Positions 10,294 through 22,579 of a stretch of 64,000 bases of DNA are shown here, piece by piece (positions within the stretch are counted from its first letter, which is position 1; the number at the start of each line of letters is the position of its first letter). A model generated the notes under the pieces. That model was not told where the DNA came from. It saw only the letters and a program-made list of their open reading frames with translations, and did no database searches. This stretch comes from Polytrichum commune (Eukaryota > Streptophyta > Polytrichopsida > Polytrichales > Polytrichaceae): contig OX485806.1 in assembly GCA_950295325.1 (NCBI GenBank), positions 7,566,001 through 7,630,000 of the forward strand, read 5' to 3'. Made by a program: the position numbers and the translations under genes.

Positions 10294-13100
10294 GATGGCA
10301 TTGGATCATCGAATTGATTTGCATACAATAAATAAAATATCAATCGAGCGTAAGTATCCTTCGGTCTCGCATGTTTCTCCATATGTTGGAGATGGTAGTC
10401 CAATCCATTGCATCCACTCCAAGCTCACAAAGAGAGACCCGCATAAGACACCTATGGTCTTCAAGTTCAACCTATAGCGCAAGTGGCTTTCAATTGCACT
10501 TTGTTCGGAATACCCTCTCTCACATATAGTTGTACTTGATGGAATGAGTATAATTATCTACCAAAGTTGCATAAGATTAGGTCAATTTGTGTGCCATTCC
10601 AAATTGCTACGACATATGCGCCAAGCCTCAAATATCGTTTTCTTCTCACACTCATGTCAAAGTGTCATAGTCATTCAATAAACATTTCAAAAAAAAATGT
10701 AAAGATCTACGTGCCCAACCTCTACTAGCAGTAATTCTCACACCTAATGAACAAAGTTCATGGTACTAAGGCACCAAGTCTCCTAAATATTCATACTTAC
10801 GACATTCAAATCACAAACCCAATAACACTTGGGCCTCTATTTCAACAACTTCAATTCAAGTGACTGTAAAAAGGAAGGGGGGGGGGGGGTTTCAATATCG
10901 AAGACCTCAAATAGTCATGAGTTTAGACGGCTAGTTAACCTAGATTATGGCCATTTTACAAAGAAATTGCAGTAGTTGGTAGAAAACTAAACAAAGTATC
11001 TAGCACATGAATAGATGGTGTGAGCCCAAAAACATGTGCCCACATGTGTTTTAAAGTTTAGAATTGAATGGGGTTTAAGTTTGAATTTAATAGTACCTTA
11101 GAAAAACTTAAAAAGAGTGAGCACCTCTAATCTAATTGAGGTTAGAGGCTAGGGTAGGGGATTCGCATTTTAGGATTGGAATGGGATAGAATGAGACTAG
11201 AAGTCGTGCAATGGTTTTGATTTAGGCCTTGAGGCCTTAAATGATATGGTTGGTGTGGAATTAAGTTACTTAGGTACCACAAGTGTTCATTTAAGGGTAG
11301 AGGCTCGGTTTTAGAGTTTGAATGAGGATCCTCACTGCCCATTCAAGGGGAGAGGTTCTGGGTTTTAGAAGATAGACCCCGGCTTTAGTGCGGGAAAGGA
11401 GAGCCCCTGGGATCCAGAGCTCTCAGAGAGTTCAGGTGGATCGGATAGGCAGAGGCAAGAGGAGAGAAGGAGCTGGTTGCGGCAGGGCGGAAGGAGGAGC
11501 CTTCCGCTCAGATCAAGGGTGTGGGTCTTTTTTTTTAGTTGACAATCCCAGGCTGCCTGGGCAGAAGGGAATGGACACAGCTGCAACGGCAGCGGAAGGA
11601 GAAAGGATTAAAGAGCTGTCGAAAGTGTGACGGCTGGGGGCAACACAATGCAGCCAGGATGGCGCGCTGGATTCTGGGTAGCGGACCGAGAGGAAGGGAA
11701 GGGCTTACATTGAGAGGAGTTACGAGTTGCATTCGGTTGGAGGAGGCTGCACTGGCTCCATCCAGGGAAATTCGGCAAGGGTTGGCATTGGTACTCCTGT
11801 ATTGCCCGAATGGTGGCATCGCACCTGAAGGACGTGCAGATGAGTCAAATTTCAAGTGAAATTCAGAATGTTTTGTGTTGGTGTTGGGTCGGGAACGGGA
11901 CTTAAAAATTGATTGGAGTTTTTGAGCCGCACCTAACACTGCCAGCAATACAGAGGTGGCCTGCACTGTAAGACAGTAGACTAATGAGGCCAAGACAGTT
12001 TAGCATGTGGCATTGGTTTTCAGTGTGAATCCAAGGCGTTCGGGAGATCAGAAGGGTGGATTGGCAGCTATCAGCACAGTTCCAGGGTTGAATGCCGGCA
12101 AGTTACATGCGGATTGGGTAGCCACGACAGCAATCCAGAGACAGATCGTCAGTATTCAAAGGGGAGCAACCCCGAAGAGGAGGAGTATGAGCCCAAAATG
12201 AGTGCTCATATTTGTTTTATGTTTAGGATCTACTTAGAATTGCATTTGGAGTATTATTGAAACAATCAAAAGTATAAAAAGAGTGAGGCTTGGTGCTCGG
12301 GGGGGGGATGGTAGTCATTGTTTGGAGTAGCAATATACATGCGAACAAATGATAGTGTATTTTAAAAATATGGGGGCTAAAAATTATAAATGGATTTAAG
12401 AGTAATATAGGGTATCAAAAATGGCACTGGACATCTTTAAAGTACTATAGGGTATGAAATAATAGGTAATTTGGAATTATAAGTAATGCAAGCCATTTTT
12501 CTATTAACCCAAAGTAGAATTTTACATAATGATAGCATATGAAAAAAAGAAGAGAATTGAAAGTAATACCCCCCTATAAAATAGTGGTTGTTCGCACCTA
12601 TATCCTTAACTTTTTAACACACTGCCCCCCCCAAGGCTTGGTGTGGATTTATGTTTAGGCCTTAAGCCATTTTGTGTGGTGAATTAGAAGCTTAGTGACA
12701 TTAGGGAGTGTTTTGATTAGAGGAGTAGTGTTTGATGAGGCAAGAGGAAGAACCTTTGATTTAATTGTTTGAATTAGAACACGTTCTTGTTGGTTTAGGA
12801 GGTGAGGGTTTAGTGGATAGGATAAGGTCCTACTAAGTAGGAGAGGATTACAAGGTTGTGGTCTTGGGTGCACCTTCCTTCACTCCTATCCTCTCACCCT
12901 CCTCCTCTCTCTCCCTCATTCCATCTCTCTCGCTCTCTCTACTTGAAATTTTAGAACGACGAGCTCCACACAAAAGATGCTTGCGGGCTGCCTGTCAAAA
13001 AATAATACCAGTATAAAATTGTGAAGCGCAGACTGAACAGTATCCCTGACAGCCTCGCCTCAATTACGTGAAGTACCCCTTGTAGATAGCTGCTCCTATG
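10294..13100. other. gene-poor stretch with homopolymer G tracts
   Basis: G runs occur at about 10877-10889 and 12300-12307. The part 11390-12200 is less AT-rich and has overlapping open frames on both strands (for example minus 11535-11993), but none shows a domain. I see no supportable gene. Confidence 0.35.
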
Positions 13101-15470
13101 AACTACGCTGTGAGTAGTCTCTACTGAGCGTGATAGACAGACTATTGAGAGTCTTGTGAGCAAGTGAGGTTGCAACGTCTGCTGGCCACAGAGACCGTCT
13201 GAGCTCTCTTTGCTTCACATTGACACAGCGCAGATACATATTGAGTGTAGTGCCGGTCTTGTATTACCATTTTACACACTGTTCTTGAATCCCAAAAAAC
13301 TGTCAGGATGAACAAGAATAGTTCACCACAAGAGGATTTCAAGGTGTGGATTCGGAAATTGTTTCAAAGCAATGACTACACTTATTATACATGGGATAAT
13401 TTACCTATGACTTAAGAATACTTCCAATTCTTGATTGAATATTGCATATTATTCAAGAATATGATATATATTTATTACTTATTTCCAAGAAAGGTGATAT
13501 GGCCTTGTTGACATCGATAACAAGTAAGAGGTCCGTCGACACCTGTTGTACGCTCTACTAACTTTTTTTGTGGGGAGCATGGGCACATGTGAGGACCTCT
13601 TCTACAAGTGTTGCGCACCTTGCGAAGAAATTGTCCACTCATCACATAATTTCTAGCAATTTCTCTTTGAAACTTAGAAGATTGATGATGAGTATTTTCT
13701 TACTTGACAAGTAATTTTTACATACTCTATAAAATGGGTGATACCTGTAAGTGTTGAATGGCGAAAAAATAGCCAGATAACATGAACATATGGTTATAAC
13801 TCGTATACAGCAGATAATTTACAGTTAGACTGCACCTCTATTGCGAGGATATGACTTTACTATCAAGATTTTCTGCCTGATGCAAATATGCTGACTGTCT
13901 ACTGATTCTATCAATAATTCAAAGGGATGAGTATGCTGAGAAAACAGTTTGGAGAGTAATCGCATGAGCAATGTTCTAAGTTTACTCTATTGAACTAACC
14001 AAATGAGAGTAAGTTAGCAGAATGTCTCACTGAAGACGCAGTTCTTGATTATATTCAAACCTTACTCATTTCTGCTGACTAGTCGAGAGTTAGCTGATTG
14101 ATACTGTCCACTATATGAAAGAGTGTAGAAGAAGTTTTAACTCTACAATTCTTGAAGTGATCACCTGAAGAATATACAGGAGGAAAGCACTTCATAAATA
14201 AGGATAGTCTCAGAGGTTCTGTTCACAATAAGTGCCTCTGTGAAAAAGGTCTTACAAACTGCCTTATAATATGTATATGCTCATAGTCTTCTGATATAAA
14301 ACTAGAGCATACCAGGTAAGATGTTATGTGAGGAACTTACAAGATCTGTATAACTTTAAACAGATCCAGAAGGATGGCTTATAAAGAAACACTGTGAGTA
14401 CTCTTAAGGTCCATTTAAGAACCTATCATTTAAATATGTTCTACCTTAAGCAAGAAGAGGAAAAAGCTGTCGAAGAAGCTTCGGTGTTATGAGAAGAAAT
14501 ATGTAGATGATCTGCGGTACGACTCTGGAACGCTGATCACTCTTTCAAGGTCAAGCGAATCACCAGCTACCGCATGAGTGATTCGTCATAAAAAACCATT
14601 TGAGATAAGAAGCTCTGGATAATGTATAAAAGTCCTATGAAGTCTTACGACCCTTGTTATTGCAAGGTCAAACTTCAGAAACTGAAAATAACGATATGAC
14701 AAGAAGTGTTCCTATGAAGATTAGTTTGGGTATGCTTGTGCCAAATTAGTCAAGAGAATGTCCTTCGTTCTTGCCTGCAGCAAGGGATCAGTGGTGTTCC
14801 ACGCGTAATCTTACTTAACCTCTTAAGAGAGTTTGGGTCAGTGAGTCAGTAAGTTGTTGATCAACTTATTTACTTCGTAATACAATAGGGGTCCCGTTAT
14901 GGATACTCTCAGTAACCCTACAAGGAATTAACAAGCTCAGGGAAGAAAGCAATATTTAGATGCTTGTATATCCGGATCAGGAGTGGTTGAATGAACGTGA
15001 AAGGTTATCTGAATAACCCCGAACATACGTAGAAAAAGCTTGACGGTATCTACGACAGTGGGTTCGAGTATGGCAGAAGAACTTATTGTATATGACTAAT
15101 TCTGCAGATAGGAAGTGATGAACACTCATCTAAATTACCCCAACTTCTACTTGAGTAAGGGATATAATTAGAAGAGATGATAAAAACTATACCATGAAAT
15201 TATCAGGACCCTATTCCAACAGGGATGTATGTTGTCTATTACCTTACATAACATGACTTTACACTAGGTTTGACATAACCTATTGTAACATGAATTTAAT
15301 CAAGACATGATTAAGTTAGCTCTCTCTAGGAAAATGTGGAATTAGGTAGGGGACTTAGTGGGATTAGTGGAATTAGGTAGGTGAATTAGGGGGAGGCCTT
15401 GGAGAAGCTCTCTTTTGTTCATTTTTTGGTTTTTGTGGTTGAGGGTGGAGAAGCTTAGTTAGAAGTAGCC
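13100..15470. other. 2.3-kb stop-rich stretch
   Basis: Stop codons interrupt every frame and no open frame reaches 60 residues between about 13350 and 15800. The stretch has no recognisable coding motif except an isolated YVDD-like string that I reject. It may be an old non-coding repeat. Confidence 0.3.
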
Positions 15471-15476
15471 GCAGCT

Positions 15477-15656
15477 AAGGAGCTGGGTTTATGAAGGAGC
15501 TGGGTTTATTTAATTGGAAGTAAGGAGCTGGGTTTATGAAGGAGCTGGGTTTATTTAGTTAGAAGTAGGGAGCTGGGTTTATGAAGGAGCTGGGTTTATT
15601 TAGTTAGAAGTAAGGAGCTGGGTTTATGAAGGAGCTGGGTTTATTTAGTTAGAAAT
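15477..15656 (+). repeat. 45-bp tandem repeat, four copies
   Basis: Four consecutive 45-base units, each beginning A(A/G)GGAGCTGGGTTTATGAAG and ending in TAGTTAGAAGT, with only a few mismatches. Within a unit, GGAGCTGGGTTTAT occurs twice. The array is bracketed by AGCCGCAGCTAA on both sides (about 15466-15478 and 15656-15668). Confidence 0.9.
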
Positions 15657-15669
15657 AGCCGCAGCTAAG

Positions 15670-17550
15670 AGCTGGGTTTATTAGTAAATTAGTGCCTACT
15701 AGCCTAATTAGCCTCCCAGTTAATTAGTCTTTGGTTAGTTCAAGCTACACCCTACCTTAGATTGTTGGTTTAGTGTGTGGCTACATGGTGGCATTAAGAT
15801 ACAAAGTTGGTGCTAAGCTACGGGGTTGACATTAAACGTGGAGTTGACACTAAGTTGCGGAACGGGCATCAAGTACGGGGTTGCTATCAAGCTGAGGAGT
15901 TGGCCATTAATTCATGGATTCAACAAGTGAAAGTTTTGCTAAGACCAAAAGCTCAAGAGGAATATCGGCAAGGGCATGTGTGGCAAAGACTATGACTTGG
16001 GAGCTTGAGTCGGCTAAGGGAGTAACCATACACGATACTAGTGGTATCGAGGCATCATTATCTCAAGCAAAGTGTGAAGCTAAGAAAGTTTCAAAATAAA
16101 TGAAAATCATTAAAAAGGAGGGGTAGTGAGCTAGTCACTCTCACATGGAGAGTGGAACACACTCTAAGGGGTGAGTAGGAAGAAGGGTGCTTGTGAACTC
16201 TTGGAAGAAGTTAATAAAGACTAGCACGACTAGTGCATTGGTGGAGAGTTGAAGTTGAATTTCATGTTTCTACGATTCTCGACATAAGACATGTGATTCT
16301 CAAACCCATACCCGGACTAGGACGCTAAAGGGTGGTGGGTTTGGCCTCACAAGGAGCGGTGGCCATTGGGAAAACAGGGGAAGATGGGGATGAACAGAGA
16401 CGGCCGGAGGGCCAACGGCCTCGGGACCAACTATTACCGAAGGAGGTAGAGCCCAGGCGTACCAGAGTTGTGACCACCAGGGTAGACGGTGCTGACCGGT
16501 TGGGCAGACTAGGGGAGGTTTCGGGGAAAGCTGGAAGCGGTTAGAGGTTAGTGCTGGCCCAGGGGGTTACAGTGGCTCGGAGGCGAAAGGGGCTGCCCAC
16601 CAAAGCTAGTAAAGGGGGGGGGTAGTTAGTGTAGTAGCATATAGGATTAGGTAGGGATTTAGGAGTGAAGGCGAGTTTTAGTGTGTTGATGGTGATATAT
16701 GTATCTTGGGTGCATAAGTATTTCTCAATACTAAGGCCCCGTAAAATTAAATAAAAAGAGTGTGATTGATATTTGGGTATATGCTCCAGCAAAGGTAACG
16801 AATTTGTGAGACCGATGACTAGGTGGAGACATGTGAGCCTTATTCCTTCACCAGGACCACCGACGCATAAGGGTGGAGGTTTAGGGCTAACAGATGGTAC
16901 CATTGGAGAGAGTAGATATCTATCGTTATCCTAGACATTGGGCCAAACTTAGGAATTGTACTTCGGGGTGCTGTGAACACTAATATCATTCTACTCACAA
17001 ACTCAACAATACTACTTATTTAAATATAACATCAACTCATGCATTGCATTGACTCAATGAGAATTTCACATTGTATATGAAACTCAATAGAAGGGGATCT
17101 ACGCCCACCACAAAACCTCAAAAGTCAAATCATTATGAGTTGAGATGGCTACTTTCTCCAATATTTATTCAAACAAAGCACTCTAGATCTCCTCTCATTT
17201 TTTAAAATTCGAGTCAAGTGTCTTAGGAATTGGCCTTAAAAAAATATCTATCATGGTTGTAGGCGGTGCCACTGGTGAGTATGGATTATGTACCACTAGT
17301 CTAGAGTACATGACAAACTTTAGGGACTTGTGAACCTAGATGGCATTCAATTCACACACCCAACAACAATATTGCTCCCAATATAGCTTCAATTCAGGCA
17401 TTGTGAATTGTAGATTGTACATTAAACTCAATTTGAAGGAGATTTTTGCACTATCCAACGAGGTACATGTCAAATCATCCCAATCTCAGGCAGAGACACC
17501 TCATCTAGTATGCACAACTAGCTGCTCCCATCTTCTCATATCCAAGACCA
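15670..17550. other. gene-poor stretch
   Basis: Short open frames at 15807-16099 and 16332-16903 lack recognisable domains. A G-rich segment lies at 16300-16630. This could be part of an LTR-type repeat, but no terminal repeat pair or primer-binding site was found. Confidence 0.3.
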
Positions 17551-17558
17551 CCCTACTA

Positions 17559-17590
17559 ATCCTAACCCTAAACCCCTAACCCTAAACCCT
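17559..17590 (+). repeat. short interstitial telomere-like tract
   Basis: About four degenerate units of CCCTAAA (CCTAACCCTAAACCCCTAACCC and so on), the plant-type telomere repeat, within otherwise unique-looking DNA. Confidence 0.7.
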
Positions 17591-17594
17591 GACA

Positions 17595-19440
17595 CAAGTC
17601 ATGTAAACCACTCTAATTAGCATAGCACACCAATTAGTTTGCCACACTAAATTAGTTCTTTGGGGTATTAGGTTTCCATAAGAGCTTACATTTGAGGGGA
17701 TCTGAATCGTGTAAATGTATTCATATCATGTGTTTGATGAGGAAATCATGTGTATGTTAACTCTATAAATCAATTTGAAGATTTAAGATTACCCAAGCAA
17801 ATGGCAAACAAACAAGAGATGCATCTACCAACAAAACTACAAAATGACATGAGCCACATAAAAAGAAGAAGTTTTTGAAATCGACATAGACACGTTGTCA
17901 TACTTCCTGATAGATTGAACATGACGTTAAATCCTCTTCTAGGTAACAACAATCAATGAAACCCATCTTGAAGAGATGATTTTTTTCACGCAACCATTTC
18001 CATATACTATCACCCATGAAAAACATCCATATATTCAAATAATCGTATACACAAATACAAGGGTTTGCAATATGTATGATCAAAGGGTACTCCATTCGCA
18101 CTTCCAACAAATGTAAAAAGACTCTTTACATACCTATCTGCAAAAGGAGCAAATTGGTCCATACAAAAATCCAAGCTTGCTTTCCAATTCTAGTGGATAA
18201 AGACCCTCCCCATAAAAGTAGGACTATACAAATCTCCTCACTGCACCCTCGACTAGATCTTCCAACCCTTGTTAGCTAACTGGTCAATTATCAACTTTGT
18301 TTCTGGCTGGCCACCATTTTGTTGTGTTGAGCACAAACTGACTTTTAAGTATATTTGGACAAACAACTTGTCCAAATATAATAAGGGATGTGTACTTATG
18401 GGGACTAAAACATCAGACGACAACCACAAAAGCAATAACACAACAACCACAATTTTGAATGTTTGTATTCCATGTACGTCAACCACCATATTTGTTCAGT
18501 TCTACGATCCGATGTACGTCGTATTGCCGGTTGGAATTGTCCAACATTCATTCATAATTCCAAATCGACTATAGTCCTCTTTCACATTGTTTTCATCCAA
18601 CTTTATCTTGTCTCCACCTTATGAGACAACACATTGTACAATTCCACCAATGAACAGTTCCTAACAACATGGACAACTTTTAGAGTTGATTTAGCCAATG
18701 AGAGCCACTGCACGAAACCAATGCTCATAGGAACCGTTCACCTTCCCTGTTACAAAAGAGATTCCAAGAGTAAGGCTAAACTTAAATATGTAAGTTAATG
18801 TAGGTGGATAAGCCTATTGTTATGGCTTATGTTTTCCTGATGCTTGAGCTGCAGTTTACTGTACTTAGGTTGCCTAGTAATACGTGTCAATTCACCATCT
18901 AGCGTGTCAATTGATGGGTGGTTTATTTCTTCACAATACTCAATGCATGTCATCTTCTAAATTGTGCATGTCAAGTGACGTGTACTTTAATTTTTGTGTG
19001 CGAGGTTTTGCGTGTCAAACGTGAAAAATGCGCAACTATGAGTGCAGCAATGGCCCCTGCAATGCGACCCGATGGGCAGGAGCAGCAACGACATCGCCAC
19101 TGCAGAGTATCAAGTGTGACATATAAATTGCTCACTCATAGGACAAGTATGACAAAGTGTATGCTTGCTGTTTATACAAGAGACAAAGTGTATGCTTGCT
19201 GTGAAGGAGTGTATTTACAGCTACATGTTGACGTTTACTAAATATTGTATTTAGTGTCATTAGGGTTCAGTAAGAGTCAATGATCAGGGAGATCCGGCAG
19301 CTAGTTGTAAATTAGCCGAGTGAAATTGCAAAATTACCGGTTTTTTTGGGGAGATTTCGGCCGTATAACTGAGTTAAATATGAAGAGTATAGGAAATCAA
19401 CCGACCAATATGAGATAATGTAGGAAATTGAACCCCTCAG
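17595..19440. other. no supportable gene
   Basis: Several 60-100-residue frames exist on both strands (for example minus 17898-18110 and minus 18253-18489), but none has a known motif or consistent splice pattern. Confidence 0.3.
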
Positions 19441-19449
19441 GTTTAGAAA

Positions 19450-20320
19450 ATGGCGGAAATGAGTTGGGTCTCCCGAGGGTATAGGCGGATATTGAATGAG
19501 GGAGGTTCTCAGCCGTGTAGGTCACAGGGTCTCTTTGAAACGACTCTTTGTTTCTGTCTAGGTTTCGAGCCTTTCGACGCTCAGTTGCTCTTCGTTGCCC
19601 GCCGCTTCTCTCTCCAGCTTCTCTTCTCAGCTCTCAACTATTCTCTCCCTTTCTCTTCTTGCAGTTCCGCTCGCTTGTATGATATTGTTGTTCCACTTGC
19701 CCCACCATCCTCACCCTGCTGCACGCTGCTTCGAGATCTGCTTCGAGATTTGTTCGGAGATTTGTGAAGGTGAGTTTGGTGTTTGAATCTTTTTAACATA
19801 TCGGTCTGTCGGTCTTGGCGGCATTTAAGTCCTCCTCAAGTGCCAGTTTACTAAGGGTGGGTGACTTTTGGAGTGTTTGGTGAGGAACATCTGTGCAATT
19901 TTTTTTTTGTGTCTGTCTTGTTGCTGGAAGTATTTTAAGGTCGTTGTTGCAACGGAATGGTGTTGTGGGCTTTGTTATTGTTTTCACTTCGACAGGTCGA
20001 ATCGGGATGATGGATGTTGCTGAAGAAAATATCGAATTTTTGGGTCGCCCTGGAAGGTTCATTCATGAGAGTCTATAAACTTGACTTGCTTGTACTCGGC
20101 GGGTCTAGAAGCATTTTCAATATAGACATGATTTGAGCTTCGTACCTGCAGTATGTAGTTTGTACTCATCAAGTAAGACAAAGATGGCAATGAGGGTACT
20201 ATCCAGGTGCAACAATCTCCGTTCAAGGGCCAAGGTGGTGCAATCTTTGAGTCTCGATCATTCACTTTGACACCGGAATAGTACTTCGAATAGGGTTACA
20301 TACTTGTGACGGGCCCAAAG
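19450..20320 (+). other. possible decayed 5' gene region
   Basis: A pyrimidine-rich segment (about 19540-19760, with runs such as CTTCTCTCTCCAGCTTCTCT) resembles a plant 5' leader. It is followed by GTGAGT at 19769 and exon-like scraps. No protein can be assigned. Confidence 0.2.
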
Positions 20321-20324
20321 ATTG

Positions 20325-21290
20325 GCCCAGCTCCATTTCCATCCGATTCAAATTAGATGCGCACCAGTGCTTTTCTTCACAGTGGAGAGGTCGCAGGTGG
20401 TAGAGTCACGATTGAAATGCGGCAGGGAGCTTATTTGTATCAAATTTACTCTGCCTGTCTGTCTGTTTGTACTTTAGATTTCCTGTCGCTTGTAGGGAAC
20501 CGTACTGCTACAAAATTCGGCGGTAGTGCACATGGCTGTGACGTCTTGATAGGATTTTAAGGTAAGCATCTCTTTGTTAAAGGCGTTAGATTGTGGCTGA
20601 TTCGGGAATTCTTCCTTCCACAAGTTTTGCCTCAAGATTAGTATATCTCTTAGGTAATGAAGATCTTCAAGAAGCAGCAGCAGCAGAGTTGCCGCACCTT
20701 TGCTTCACCGATGTAGCCCCATTTCTTCCGATCGGAATTAGATGCGCACCCAGGATGGCACATTTATTTCTTCACAGTGACGGGGTGGATCGCAGATAGT
20801 AGAGTCACCATTGAAATTTAAGCTTGTAAGTCTAGAGCTTCTTGCATCAATTAACCCTGTGTGTGTGTGTGCGCGCGCGTGTTGCAGAGGAGGGAGTCGT
20901 ACTGCTACAGAGTTGGGCGGTAATGCCGAGTGATGAAATTTTAGGGTGAGCATCTCTTGTTCGAAGGCTCGTAGTGTGGTTGATTCAGTGACACTAATTC
21001 CTTGCTGCAGCAACCACAGGATTGCCTTCGATCGAATTTCGGCAATGGCGATCTTCAAGAGTTCCATTTGTTTCAACCAGGATTAGAAGCGCACCAAGAC
21101 TACACACATGATGCTTTTCTTCACAGATGGTAGAGTCACCATTGAAATGTGAAAGGATGGGGCTCACTGCATAAATTAACCCTATCTGTGTGTATGTGTG
21201 GTGGCATGCATATCACTACAGTAATGCCGAGTGACAGGAGGTTAGGGTGAGCATCTCTTGTTGGTAGAGTAAGAGTGTGGTTGATTTGAA
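20325..21290 (+). repeat. three-copy degenerate direct repeat (~345-385 bp period)
   Basis: The landmarks ATTAGATGCGCACC, TTCTTCACAG, GTAGAGTCACCATTGAAAT, TACTGCTACAGAG and GGTGAGCATCTCTTGTT recur in the same order three times. The first landmark is at about 20351, 20736 and 21081, giving periods of 385 and 345-346. Each copy has a GT-rich stretch in its middle, longest in copy 2 (TGTGTGTGTGTGCGCGCGCG near 20860). Confidence 0.85.
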
Positions 21291-21299
21291 CTCGCAGTT

Positions 21300-22027
21300 A
21301 TGTTGACCCACGAAGCAGTTGCTAAAGAAAATTGCATGCATCTTCTGCTCCGAAACAATCGACTGTACTATTGGGTTTTAGGGTTTCTGGAAGGGTTTTG
21401 GACGAGATCATAATGGTTTTGAGGTGGCACATGGTTTATCTGTTTGCAGTTGTATCGGTTCTTGGTCAGGAGGACATCGGCACCCTTCAATGGAATTGTG
21501 CTGAAGCGTCTGTTCATAAGCAGGACTAACCGGCCTCCTCTTTCTTTGTCCCGGCTTGTACGATACATGAAGGGCCAGGTAATGTACCCTCTATCCTACT
21601 TACATTCTCTGTATCAAATAGTGGCCTGTTCTAGAATTATATGATTGATTTATTGGATATAGCCCTGGATAGTAGTGAAGTTACGTTTGTTATTTTGATG
21701 AATCCTCTTGGAGGATTTATCAATTCCACCAACACCAAGCAGAAGTCTTTAGCCATTCTCATGTTTACTTCACTAAACATGATATTGTATATGAAGCTTA
21801 GCTCTACCTTGTGCTGCATAAGTTAAGTAGATTCATCAGTCCTGGACTTCTTTTCAGTGTCTAGAACGTCCCATTATATTGTTAGTATTTGATTAACGAG
21901 ATAAGGAGTTGCATGAGACGGCCCTGCACCATATAACCTGATCAGTTGGACCTGTTTGTTAGTTTGTTAGGCTAACTTTGATTTTGATCATCTTCTGTGA
22001 CCTCGGAAACGAGATAATTCGGAGACA
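21300..22027. other. no supportable gene
   Basis: Open frames at 21332-21644 on both strands lack known motifs. Nothing else is recognised upstream of the peroxidase fragment. Confidence 0.3.
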
Positions 22028-22210
22028 ATGGAAATTCGAGTTGTGAAGGTGTTACTAGTACTTGTCACCTTAATATTTAGTGTTTCCCAGAGTGCAGAGG
22101 GGTTGAAAGTTGGCTTCTACGCCTCTATTTGCCCTAGCAAAGATGTGGAGGGTACCATCAGAAGTGCAGTGTAAGTCAAGTTCGACAAAGACAAGACTAT
22201 CACTCCTGGA
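22028..22210 (+). pseudogene. class III peroxidase, N-terminal fragment
   Basis: The ATG at 22028 opens a typical secretory signal peptide (hydrophobic VKVLLVLVTLIFSVSQ) followed by the class III peroxidase mature N-terminus GLKVGFYASICP. In this family the FY-x(4)-CP block supplies the first disulphide cysteine. Similarity continues past an in-frame TAA at 22172-22174 into KFDKDKTITPG, which matches the family region before the distal haem-pocket helix. The stop overlaps a perfect-looking donor (GTAAGT at 22171), but because homology runs through it I read it as a nonsense mutation. Everything downstream, including the haem-binding and catalytic histidines, is missing. It is a truncated relic of a secreted, cell-wall type peroxidase. 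Confidence 0.75.
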
Positions 22211-22579
22211 CACCAATCAGTGTAACAAATCTTCTATCATATTCTCAGAGGAAACTTGTGATTCATAGCCCAACCTGTTTATTCCAAATGTTTGATTTAA
22301 AGAAGGGTACCCATCAACTTACTGGTTGTTGGTTGTACTTGTTTTCCAATTATGCGAGATCTGGAAGCACATGCATGCAATTGATGCAGCAATATGTCCA
22401 GAAATCCAGCAGCACCAATTTCTCCTTCAAGTTTGAATCATGGTTTTTTTTTCTTATAGTGTATCCTGTTCTGAATCAGGGTTTATTGTTTTCAGTGAAG
22501 TTTGTTGTTTTGAGGCAAAGTTAATTGTTTGATTCATTTTTTGCTGAATAGGGGTTTTTTTGTTAACATTAAAAATACC

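Noticed and set aside
11535-11993. Minus-strand frame of 152 residues
   Set aside because: No domain; overlaps an open plus-strand frame of similar length in a GC-richer patch, so coding status cannot be supported.
14488-14515. KKYVDDL string resembling the copia RT active site
   Set aside because: Surrounding translation has no other RT motif on either side, and stops are close; most likely chance.
15807-16544. Possible LTR retrotransposon end
   Set aside because: No matching second terminal repeat, primer-binding site or pol sequence found nearby.
22171-22176. GTAAGT as a genuine intron donor in the peroxidase fragment
   Set aside because: Peroxidase-like residues (KFDKDKTITPG) continue immediately past it in the same frame, so a nonsense mutation is the simpler reading.
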